Origin: Fibrobacter sp.
Lineage (GTDB): Bacteria > Fibrobacterota > Fibrobacteria > Fibrobacterales > Fibrobacteraceae
Direction of reading: 5' to 3'
DNA length: 64,000 bases
Assembly (NCBI GenBank): GCA_012523035.1
Contig: JAAYJH010000113.1
Span: forward strand, 1-64,000
The position numbers and the translations under genes are program-made. Every line of letters starts with the position of its first letter. Positions within the stretch are counted from its first letter, which is position 1. Positions 9,524-16,880 of the stretch are shown piece after piece. Under the pieces are notes generated by a model. It worked only from the letters and a program-made list of their open reading frames with translations. It had not been told where the DNA came from and searched no databases.

Positions 9524-9666
9524 TCTTTTTTAAAAAGAGCAAGCAAAAGGCCTGCCAACAAAAGTCCAGCAGGAACGACTAAAATCAAAAAAAGTAAGAG
9601 GACTTTTTGAGAAGTAGGTAATTTTTTTAATTTTTGTTTCCATATCGAAATATCAGAAAAATTCAT
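9520..9666 (-). CDS. 48-residue single-pass membrane protein
   Basis: A short gene read directly from the sequence: MNFSDISIWKQKLKKLP at the N terminus, then an uninterrupted hydrophobic stretch (about residues 22-43, rich in Leu, Val and Ala), and a basic tail ending KKE. The topology prediction is one transmembrane helix. The best evidence that it is translated is its ATGA overlap with the start of the following aminotransferase and its place in a tightly packed unit. The ribosome site is weak. I recognise no family; it could be a small regulator or partner of the neighbouring SMR exporter, but that is a guess. Confidence 0.5.
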   Translation of the reverse strand: MNFSDISIWKQKLKKLPTSQKVLLLFLILVVPAGLLLAGLLLALFKKE

Positions 9667-9698
9667 CCCAACAATATAAGTTTTTAAGTATTAAAAAG

Positions 9699-10025
9699 CT
9701 ATGAAGAAAAAAGTTTTAGCCCCACAATCGAAAGGATTAAAGTGATTAGAAAAAACACTCTAAAAAAAGAAAGGGGCTCGTTAAAAACAAAAATTCCAAA
9801 CAGAACAGTCCCTACGGCACCAATCCCAGTCCAAACAGCGTAAGCGGTTCCAATAGGTAGAGTTTGAGTGGCTTTGACCAAAAGCACCATACTTATCGCT
9901 AGATTCAATACAAAAGCCACATACCAATAAACAGCCAGTCTGCCGGTAGCTTCATTTGCTTTGCCCAGACTAAAAGCAAAAAAAGTCTCAAAGAAACCGG
10001 CAACAATCAATACAATCCAATCCAT
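9699..10025 (-). CDS. small multidrug resistance transporter, Gdx/SugE type
   Basis: A 108-residue four-helix SMR protein that works as a dual-topology dimer and exchanges cations for protons at the inner membrane. The essential glutamate is in the first helix (GFFETFFAF). The segment GTAYAVWTGIGAVG matches the Gdx/SugE branch, whose characterised members export guanidinium; Qac/EmrE members read differently here. It starts 7 bases after the GH3 stop, so it shares a transcript with the beta-glucosidase. There is no room for a guanidine riboswitch directly upstream, and I saw none before the GH3 gene. Guanidinium specificity is inferred from similarity only. Confidence 0.88.
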   Translation of the reverse strand: MDWIVLIVAGFFETFFAFSLGKANEATGRLAVYWYVAFVLNLAISMVLLVKATQTLPIGTAYAVWTGIGAVGTVLFGIFVFNEPLSFFRVFFLITLILSIVGLKLFSS

Positions 10026-10032
10026 AAATCTC

Positions 10033-12420
10033 TCAATAAGTTAAACCGAAATCATACTCAAACAATGGTTTTTGACCATCCCCTTGATTGATAGGGATTT
10101 GACTAGAAGCACTAGGCCATTGGTGTGAAAGTTTACCTGTAGGAGCATAGTCACCAAACAAAACATCGGCAACCCCTGCCCCTTCTGTACCTGGGAGCCA
10201 AGCCACCACAAAGGCATCACTTTTTTCTATCAAAGGGCTCACAGGCAAGGGCCTTCCTGTAATAAAAACGGTGACCACTTTTTTATTGGAACTCTTAAAG
10301 GAATCTATCGTTGATAAATAACCCAAGCTCTCTAGACTTTTAAACTCTGGACCATTATTCCAATCAAAAGACTGAAACAACATCCCATCAAAATTAGCAG
10401 ATCGATAATCTCCATACCACTCTGCATAAGGCTTTTCTCCTATCACATACACCACAATGTCTGCATCATTTGCAGAGCTTACAAAAGAAGCCCCAGACGC
10501 CACTTGCTTCATACCATTTAAGATATTGGTTCCACCAGGAAAATCTGCATCACCACTCACTCCTTGCCAGCCTGCCGTCCAGCCACCGCATTGATAGCCT
10601 ATATTCGAAGCAAAGTTTCCCGTGACAAAAATCTTTGCATTTTTAGAAAGGGGCAAAGCCTGTGACTCATTTTTCAACAGCACCATACTTTTACGAACCG
10701 CTTCACGGGCGAGCTCTCGATGGGCAGCGGAGCCAATCACATTCGTTTTGGAACGGTATTCCGAAGGTCCCGAAGGATTGTCCATACGACCCGCCCGAAA
10801 CTTTGCCCTAAGGATACGGCGAACCGCATCGTTGACACGAGCTTCTGACACTTGGTTAGAACTCACCAAAGACTTTAAGGTGCTACCAAAAGAAGAGTAG
10901 GTATCGGGGACCATCGCCATATCTATGCCAGCATTAATGGCCTTTTTAATCGCATCAGAAGAAGAAGAAGTGCCAGAAGAAGCACCGCTATAATTGCCGG
11001 CCTCTCCGGGTCTTTTAGAGTTTTCGATACCCTCCCAATCGGCAATCACATAACCATCAAAAGCGAGCTCTGTTTTTAGCCACCCTGTCAAACGCAAAGA
11101 ATCCACATGTTGATGCACCCCATTAATCTGGTTAAAACTAGCCATAATGCTCAAAACGCCTTGTTCTACCACCGCTTCATAGGGGGGCAAATGGATTTTT
11201 CGAAGTTCCTCATCAGAAATAGTGGCATTCCCGCGATCATAGCCCAAATTAGTCGCTCCATCGCCCAAAAAATGCTTTGCAGTCGCAATCACACGGTGGC
11301 TGGCATCGAAGTGATCCCCCTGTAAACCACGAACCATAGCGGCTCCCATCTCAGAAACCAATTCAGGGCTTTCTCCATAGCCTTCGTAAACTCTCCCCCA
11401 CCGTTCATCTCTTGGCACACTAATCGCTGGAGAAAAGTTCAAGTCGATATTAGCAGCCCACATTTCTTTGGCAATAGCCTCTCCAATACGACGCACCAAC
11501 GCCGAATCTCTAGTAGCTCCAAGGCCAATATTATGAGGGAATATAGTAGCTCCTTTAACATCTCCCATACCGTGCACATTATCTTTACCATAGGTCATGG
11601 GGATTTTTTTACTCCAAGCCGAATTCGCAAAATCGCTCAAATAAAGTCCGCCTCCTTGAAGGGCACTACCAAACGCAAAAGTCCCTGTAGAAGTAGCAGG
11701 AGCAAGCCCTTGCATCATTTGGCCAATTTTATCATCTAGACTCATAGAAGCCATCACAGAATCAATTCGCGTCTCTAGAGGGTCTTTTTTTAGCACAATT
11801 TCACCAACATTCCCCGCCATCAAAGAGCTCAAGGCAAGAGACTCTGGCAAATAACCCTCTTTTTTCACCACCAAAAACTGAGCTAAATCAGAAGCCGTCA
11901 AGGCTAAACTTTGTTTTTTTGCAGAGGTAGCAGTCAAATAAGCTTTAGAGGCTGTAGCATGGGACTGGTGATGGACTGAACCCAAAAAAATCTGTTTAGA
12001 ATCCACACTGGCAAAAACAAAATACACACCAAAAGCAGCCTCACTTAGCAAAGCCTTTGGAGACTTTAGTGTATTGTGCCCGCCCATAGCCTGTAAAAAC
12101 ACCTCTTTTTGCAATTCTCCGCGAGTATTCACAGCAAAAACTCGAACGCTTTGACTATTTGCAGCATAAAAACTAAAAGGAAGCTCTCTTTTAAAATGCA
12201 TCTTGGGGTTTAAAACACCCGCCACCTCGGCTTCTAAATGGAAAACCCCTTGAGCATCGGTCAAAACGCGCGCCAAAGCATGCAAATCAGAGCCCGATTT
12301 CAATTGCACAGAAGCGTTTTGAATAGGTGCATTGGAACTAGAAACAACAGTCCCCGATACAGAAGCTGAGCTCGCCCAAAGATGCACTCCCAAAAACAAG
12401 ATTAATAGCAAAAAAGGCAT
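10033..12420 (-). CDS. secreted GH3 beta-glucosidase/exo-glucanase
   Basis: Start chosen at the ATG at 12420 (MPFLLLI), preceded by TGGAG at good spacing; this gives 795 residues. A signal peptide (about 1-17) is followed by a carboxypeptidase-regulatory-like beta domain (SVSGTVVSSSNAPIQNASVQL) and a spacer to about 215. The GH3 N-domain then runs from DDKIGQMMQG, with NLNFSPAISVPRDERWGRVYEGYGE, TAKHFLGDG and the nucleophile aspartate in VIADWEG (about D461). The GH3 C-domain contains KSMVLLKN and ends at FEYDFGLTY, so the FnIII domain of many GH3 enzymes is absent. This short form resembles cellodextrin-releasing 1,4-beta-glucan glucohydrolases. First gene of a four-gene unit. Substrate beta-glucan or cellodextrin is inferred. 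Confidence 0.9.
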   Translation of the reverse strand: MPFLLLILFLGVHLWASSASVSGTVVSSSNAPIQNASVQLKSGSDLHALARVLTDAQGVFHLEAEVAGVLNPKMHFKRELPFSFYAANSQSVRVFAVNTRGELQKEVFLQAMGGHNTLKSPKALLSEAAFGVYFVFASVDSKQIFLGSVHHQSHATASKAYLTATSAKKQSLALTASDLAQFLVVKKEGYLPESLALSSLMAGNVGEIVLKKDPLETRIDSVMASMSLDDKIGQMMQGLAPATSTGTFAFGSALQGGGLYLSDFANSAWSKKIPMTYGKDNVHGMGDVKGATIFPHNIGLGATRDSALVRRIGEAIAKEMWAANIDLNFSPAISVPRDERWGRVYEGYGESPELVSEMGAAMVRGLQGDHFDASHRVIATAKHFLGDGATNLGYDRGNATISDEELRKIHLPPYEAVVEQGVLSIMASFNQINGVHQHVDSLRLTGWLKTELAFDGYVIADWEGIENSKRPGEAGNYSGASSGTSSSSDAIKKAINAGIDMAMVPDTYSSFGSTLKSLVSSNQVSEARVNDAVRRILRAKFRAGRMDNPSGPSEYRSKTNVIGSAAHRELAREAVRKSMVLLKNESQALPLSKNAKIFVTGNFASNIGYQCGGWTAGWQGVSGDADFPGGTNILNGMKQVASGASFVSSANDADIVVYVIGEKPYAEWYGDYRSANFDGMLFQSFDWNNGPEFKSLESLGYLSTIDSFKSSNKKVVTVFITGRPLPVSPLIEKSDAFVVAWLPGTEGAGVADVLFGDYAPTGKLSHQWPSASSQIPINQGDGQKPLFEYDFGLTY

Positions 12421-12841
12421 AAAAACTCCACAAAAAATTATTAGGTTTAACAAATATAAATTCTTTTTACTCTAAAAACAAAAGACTTTCAAAATCCATT
12501 CTTTTTTTATTGAAGTCTCACACACGCCTGGCTAAAACTGGGGCTATCCAATCTTTTAACACTTTAAAGGGCTATAGCTCCAAAAACACAATTAAAAAGC
12601 TTTTTTTATAAAAACCATTTCAAATCCTTCATTTTCCTTCACAAAAACCACTATTTTTTAAAGTTAAAGGCTCTATGTTTTCCAAGTCTTTGAGATTTTC
12701 TAAAGTTTAGAATTTCCTAAACGACAAATTCTTACTATATTATCAAAAATAGAATGGGTGTCCAATTCAAAAGACCAGCACAAATTGGATTGAAATTTAT
12801 CTTACCCAATTAAGGTTTATTATTTTAGAAAAAGGTGTCTC
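12421..12841. other. divergent intergenic region containing a dispersed repeat
   Basis: About 420 bases between the divergent GH3 and DUF4321 genes. Mostly AT-rich filler with no supported ORF. It contains one copy of a 23-bp sequence (12511-12533) that recurs exactly, inverted, at 55946-55968, next to a patch that is richer in GC than its surroundings (about 12511-12580). AAAGGTG before 12842 is the DUF4321 ribosome site. Confidence 0.5.
12511..12533 (-). repeat. 23-bp dispersed repeat, copy 1
   Basis: Exact reverse-complement match of 55946-55968. The minus-strand core is AGCCAGGCGTGTGTGAGACT plus TCA. Both copies are intergenic. A chance 23-base identity in 64 kb is very unlikely. Confidence 0.75.
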
Positions 12842-13165
12842 ATGTATCGTAAAAGTAATTTTTCTAGACTTCTGCTTTTTATATTACTTGGCTTTATTAT
12901 CGGTGGTATTTTAGGAGAAAGCCTAGGGCTTTTATTTGGGGAATTGGGCGAATTGATGAATGCCGGTGGCTATGATAACATAGTTCGCAATTTTTTTGTA
13001 GCACCTTTTCACTTTAACATCGGGCTTGGCAACAATGTGGACCCAATCTATATAGATTTATATATGATTAAATTTGCCCTTGGTTTTGGTCTAAAACTCA
13101 ATGTAGTAAGCATCGTCGGTGTGGTACTCGCTCTTTATATTATGAAATGGTCTGGAGAAAGATAA
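12842..13165 (+). CDS. DUF4321 family membrane protein
   Basis: A 107-residue protein with two hydrophobic segments, about 8-32 (LLLFILLGFIIGGILGESLGLLF) in two halves and about 82-102 (LNVVSIVGVVLALYIMKW), joined by a ~45-residue loop. The layout and the closing NVVSIVGVVLALYI pattern match DUF4321, a family of unknown function. The ribosome site is AAAGGTG. Its stop overlaps the gatA start (TAATG), so the two genes are coupled. Location is predicted to be the inner membrane. Confidence 0.72.
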   Translation: MYRKSNFSRLLLFILLGFIIGGILGESLGLLFGELGELMNAGGYDNIVRNFFVAPFHFNIGLGNNVDPIYIDLYMIKFALGFGLKLNVVSIVGVVLALYIMKWSGER

Positions 13166-14577
13166 TGTACAATCTTGAAAGTCTAAAGTCTCAGTTAAAT
13201 CAAAACGCAAGTACTTCTGTACAGTTAATCGACTCTTCTCTTCAAAAATTAGAAGAGAACAAAGATTTAAACGCGTTTATCTCTGTCCTTACTGACGAGG
13301 CCAAAGCCCAAGCCCTAGAATCCGACAATCGTCGTCAAAAGGCCGCACTCCACAGCGAAATCGATGGTATTCCTATAGCCATCAAAGACAATCTGTGTTT
13401 ACAATGCAGCAAAACCACAGCAGCCTCCAAAATGCTCGAAAACTTTGTCTCTCCTTATACTGCCACTGCGGTGCAAAAACTAAAAGATGCTGGAGCCATT
13501 ATCATTGGAAAAACCAACATGGATGAATTTGCCATGGGAGTTTCTAGTGGCAGCTCTTATTTTGGGCCAGTCAAAAACCCTTTAGATACATCTAAGGACC
13601 CGGGAGGTTCATCGGGAGGGAGTGCAGTCGCCGTTGCAGCTAAAATAGTCCCTTTAGCCTTGGGCTCAGACACTTGTGGTTCGGTTCGTCAACCAGCAGC
13701 TCAAACAGGCATTGTTGGTTTTAAGCCTTCTTATGGTCGAGTTTCTAGGTACGGTTTAATAGCCCTTGCCTCTAGTTTAGACCAAATAGGTTTTTTCACA
13801 CATACCGTTCGAGACGCCGCCACCGCACTCTCCATAGTCGCGGGGCTTGACCCCAAAGACAACACCACAATCGACGCAAAATCTGACTTTTCAGAAAAAC
13901 TAGGCGAAAGCTTAGAAGGCAAAAAGATTGGAGTCCCCAAAGAATATTTTGGCAAAGAATTAGACCCTCAGTTCAAAACACAAATAGAAGCGACCATTGA
14001 CTTGCTTCAAAAAAATGGAGCCACAATTCAAGAAGTCTCGCTCCCCCACTTTTCTTATGCAATGCCATGCTATCAAGTCATATCTACAGCAGAAGCTTCT
14101 AGCAATCTTAGCCGTTACGATGGTGTCCGTTACACCTATCGCAGCTCAGAAGCCAAAAACTTAAACGACCTATACAGCAAAACTCGCGGAGAAGCTTTTG
14201 GAGAAGGTGTGAAGCACCGTATCTTATTGGGTTCCTATGTGCTCGGTGCCGACGCCTTTGAAAACTATTTTATACAAGCCCAAAAAATGCGTACTTTAAT
14301 TTCAGAAGATTTTGATAAAGCATTTGAAACCTGTGATGTGTTATTAAACGCCACCACCCCCAAAGCACCTCTTGCCATAGGTGAATCTTCTAGTTTTACA
14401 GAATCAGATATTTACACTGTGAGTGCTAGTTTAGCGGGTTTACCTGCTATTTCTATCCCTTGTGCTAAAGTCGGAAACTCTCCTGTAGGCTTGCACTTGA
14501 CTGGAAATTACCTTCAAGAAGCCGAGCTGTTATCCATAGCCAGTGCTTGTGAATCGATTATCCAATACCAAGCTTAA
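13165..14577 (+). CDS. gatA: Asp/Glu-tRNA amidotransferase subunit A
   Basis: Glutaminase/amidase subunit of GatCAB, which converts Glu-tRNA(Gln) and/or Asp-tRNA(Asn) to the amidated forms in the cytoplasm. Start set at the ATG at 13165, which overlaps the DUF4321 stop and has GGAG upstream; an in-frame ATG 18 bases earlier lies inside the previous gene. The 470 residues show the amidase Lys-cisSer-Ser triad: lysine in GIPIAIKDN, the GGSSGGSAVAVAA signature, and the nucleophile serine in GSDTCGSVRQPA. gatB and gatC are not in this window, so the complex is encoded at more than one locus. It converges with the ABC ATPase gene, 12 bases apart. Confidence 0.94.
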   Translation: MYNLESLKSQLNQNASTSVQLIDSSLQKLEENKDLNAFISVLTDEAKAQALESDNRRQKAALHSEIDGIPIAIKDNLCLQCSKTTAASKMLENFVSPYTATAVQKLKDAGAIIIGKTNMDEFAMGVSSGSSYFGPVKNPLDTSKDPGGSSGGSAVAVAAKIVPLALGSDTCGSVRQPAAQTGIVGFKPSYGRVSRYGLIALASSLDQIGFFTHTVRDAATALSIVAGLDPKDNTTIDAKSDFSEKLGESLEGKKIGVPKEYFGKELDPQFKTQIEATIDLLQKNGATIQEVSLPHFSYAMPCYQVISTAEASSNLSRYDGVRYTYRSSEAKNLNDLYSKTRGEAFGEGVKHRILLGSYVLGADAFENYFIQAQKMRTLISEDFDKAFETCDVLLNATTPKAPLAIGESSSFTESDIYTVSASLAGLPAISIPCAKVGNSPVGLHLTGNYLQEAELLSIASACESIIQYQA

Positions 14578-14589
14578 AAACGAAAGCCT

Positions 14590-15519
14590 CTAAAAGTACT
14601 TTTGATATTCTTTAGATAAAGTGTTTTTTTGAATTTCAATACTTAGGACTTCTATTTTTTCTTGGACTAATTTTTCTAGGATCCAAGGATTTCTTTGTTG
14701 AGCATTAGAAGTATTGAAACTGAATGTATTTGTCGTGAAGCTCAAATCCACTTCACCCTCAAAAAGTATTTTTAACTGTTGCTCATTCACTGGTTTATTC
14801 AAAGTCACCAAAACTCGCATAGACTTTTTATTAAAATCCTCAATCTGGCCAGCTTGAATAATTTCTCCTTCTTTAATAAAAGCATAATCAGTCACCATCT
14901 CTTCTAACTCAGCAAGCACATGCGAGCAAACCACAAGGGTGCCCCCGGTACTTTGACTCCATTTCAACAAATATTCCCACACCATAATCCTAGAAATAGG
15001 GTCCAAATGAGCCACGGGTTCATCTAAAATCACAAGCTCTGGATGGTGCAAAAAACACCTTGCAATTTGCACTTTTTGTCGATTTCCAAGTGAAAGTCTT
15101 CCCATTTTTTGGTTCAAATAAATTTTAAAATCAAAATCATCCAAAAGCTTTTGGATCTTCAAGTGAGGGTTTTGAAGCTGATAAAGTCGAGCAAAAAAAA
15201 GCAAATACTCTTGGACTGTCAAACTCGAATAAACCCCTGGATTTTCTAAAAGCACTCCCACCTTTTGAGGGTCCATACTGATATTTTTGGAAGCATCGTT
15301 TTTTTCTTTTCTTAAACTAGAGTCCAAGACGATTTTTCCTTTTTTAGGCTGCATGCGTCCACAAAGCAAACGCAACAAAGTAGTCTTGCCTGCTCCATTT
15401 GGGCCCAGAAGAGCAAACACCGAAGCCTTAGGAATGCTCATCGAAACTCGATTTAAAGCATTAAAAGAAGCCTTGGGGTAAGCATAATCTAAGCTTACAA
15501 ACGAAGCAATATCAGGCAT
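14590..15519 (-). CDS. ABC transporter ATP-binding protein
   Basis: A 309-residue ATPase subunit: Walker A GPNGAGKTT (about 38-46), Q-loop region ENPGVYSSLTVQEYL, signature LSLGNRQKVQIARC (a variant of LSGGQ), Walker B LVILDEPVAHLDP and switch SHVLAELEEM. The C-terminal ~90 residues form the accessory domain seen in DrrA/CcmA-like exporter ATPases. No permease gene is adjacent: it follows glyA by 3 bases and converges on gatA. Its membrane partner must be encoded elsewhere. Substrate unknown. Confidence 0.88.
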   Translation of the reverse strand: MPDIASFVSLDYAYPKASFNALNRVSMSIPKASVFALLGPNGAGKTTLLRLLCGRMQPKKGKIVLDSSLRKEKNDASKNISMDPQKVGVLLENPGVYSSLTVQEYLLFFARLYQLQNPHLKIQKLLDDFDFKIYLNQKMGRLSLGNRQKVQIARCFLHHPELVILDEPVAHLDPISRIMVWEYLLKWSQSTGGTLVVCSHVLAELEEMVTDYAFIKEGEIIQAGQIEDFNKKSMRVLVTLNKPVNEQQLKILFEGEVDLSFTTNTFSFNTSNAQQRNPWILEKLVQEKIEVLSIEIQKNTLSKEYQKYF

Positions 15520-15522
15520 AAA

Positions 15523-16758
15523 TCAAAGGTAAAGAGGGTGTTTTTTACAAAGAGTCACCACTTCCTTACGAATTTCAGAAAGGGCTTCTTTATTTTCTCT
15601 AGCTTGAATGGTTTTATCCATGATATCTACGAGCTCCACACAATCCTCTGTTGTAAAACCTCGGGTAGTGATAGCTGGAGTACCAATACGAAGACCAGAA
15701 GGGTCCATTGGTTTGCGAGTATCAAAAGGAACGGTACTACGACTAGTCGAAATCCCCACCTCTTCTAAAGCCACCTCTGCTTCTTTACCACTCACTCCTT
15801 TAGAAGTCATATCAATCACCATCAAATGATTATCGGTACCATTAGAAACCACTTTATAACCTCTATTCATAAGCTCTTGAGCCATGACTTGGGCGTTGAC
15901 AATCACTTTTTTGGCATAATCTTGAAACTCCGGCTGTAAAGCTTCGAGAAAAGCCACGGCTTTGGCTGCATTCACATGATCGTGCGGCCCCCCTTGCATT
16001 CCAGGGAACAAACCTCTATCAATAGCCTTTGCAAACTCGTTTTTACACATAATAACAGCACCACGAGGACCACGAAGAGTCTTGTGCGTGGTGGTAGTGA
16101 CAATGTCAAAAAATGGCACTGGAGAATCAATGGCTTTACCTGCTATCAAGCCAGCCACATGTGAAATATCCGCCATACTAATCGCCCCTACTTCGTCGGC
16201 AATTTCTTTAAAAGCTTTCCAATCTAAATTTCTACTATAAGCAGAAAATCCTGCTAAAATCATTTTTGGTTTTTCACGAAGAGCTATCTCTCTCACTTTG
16301 CCCATATCGATAAGGCCACTTTCTTCTTCTACTTCGTATTGAACAAAATCATATAGCATTCCAGAAAAATTCACTGGATGCCCATGAGAAAGGTGTCCAC
16401 CATGATCCAGCTTTAAGCCTAAAACTTTATCACCGGGTTTAAGCACAGCAAAATACACCGCAGCATTGGCAGGCGAACCAGACAAAGGCTGCACATTGGC
16501 GTGCTCACATCCAAAAAGAGCCTTACAACGATCTATCGCTAACTGCTCCACCTCATCAATGACCTCGTTACCACCATAATAACGCCTTCCCACATAACCT
16601 TCGCTATATTTATTAGTCAAAACGGAGCCAGTGGCTTCCATCACAGCCTTTGAAACATAATTTTCCGAAGCAATAAGCTCAATACCATGCTCTTGTCTTT
16701 CTGTTTCTTTTTGAATAAGGTCTAAAATAACTGAATCTGTGTCTTTTAACGATTTCAT
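15523..16758 (-). CDS. glyA: serine hydroxymethyltransferase
   Basis: PLP enzyme that converts serine and tetrahydrofolate to glycine and 5,10-methylene-THF, feeding one-carbon metabolism. At 411 residues it is the normal bacterial length. Motifs include IELIASENYVS, NKYSEGYVGRRYYGGNE, DHGGHLSHG, DISHVAGLIAG and the PLP lysine in TTTTHKTLRGPRG. An AAGGAG ribosome site sits 7 bases before the ATG. The ABC ATPase gene follows after 3 bases, so the two are probably cotranscribed. I saw no glycine or THF riboswitch in the 120 bases upstream. Confidence 0.97.
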   Translation of the reverse strand: MKSLKDTDSVILDLIQKETERQEHGIELIASENYVSKAVMEATGSVLTNKYSEGYVGRRYYGGNEVIDEVEQLAIDRCKALFGCEHANVQPLSGSPANAAVYFAVLKPGDKVLGLKLDHGGHLSHGHPVNFSGMLYDFVQYEVEEESGLIDMGKVREIALREKPKMILAGFSAYSRNLDWKAFKEIADEVGAISMADISHVAGLIAGKAIDSPVPFFDIVTTTTHKTLRGPRGAVIMCKNEFAKAIDRGLFPGMQGGPHDHVNAAKAVAFLEALQPEFQDYAKKVIVNAQVMAQELMNRGYKVVSNGTDNHLMVIDMTSKGVSGKEAEVALEEVGISTSRSTVPFDTRKPMDPSGLRIGTPAITTRGFTTEDCVELVDIMDKTIQARENKEALSEIRKEVVTLCKKHPLYL

Positions 16759-16880
16759 GGAAAACTCCTTCTAAGAATAAAGCAAAGATAACAAAAAGAG
16801 TTTTTTTTGTCGAGAACTTCTAGACTTTGTCATAGAATATCCTCTTTTGTTTTTATGAAGTTTTAGAAGCGCCTAACCTT

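Noticed and set aside
10026-10032. Guanidine riboswitch upstream of the SMR gene
   Set aside because: Only 7 bases separate the gene from GH3, so there is no room.
16759-16880. Glycine or THF riboswitch upstream of glyA
   Set aside because: The leader is short, A/T-rich and lacks the conserved GG-rich cores of those riboswitches.
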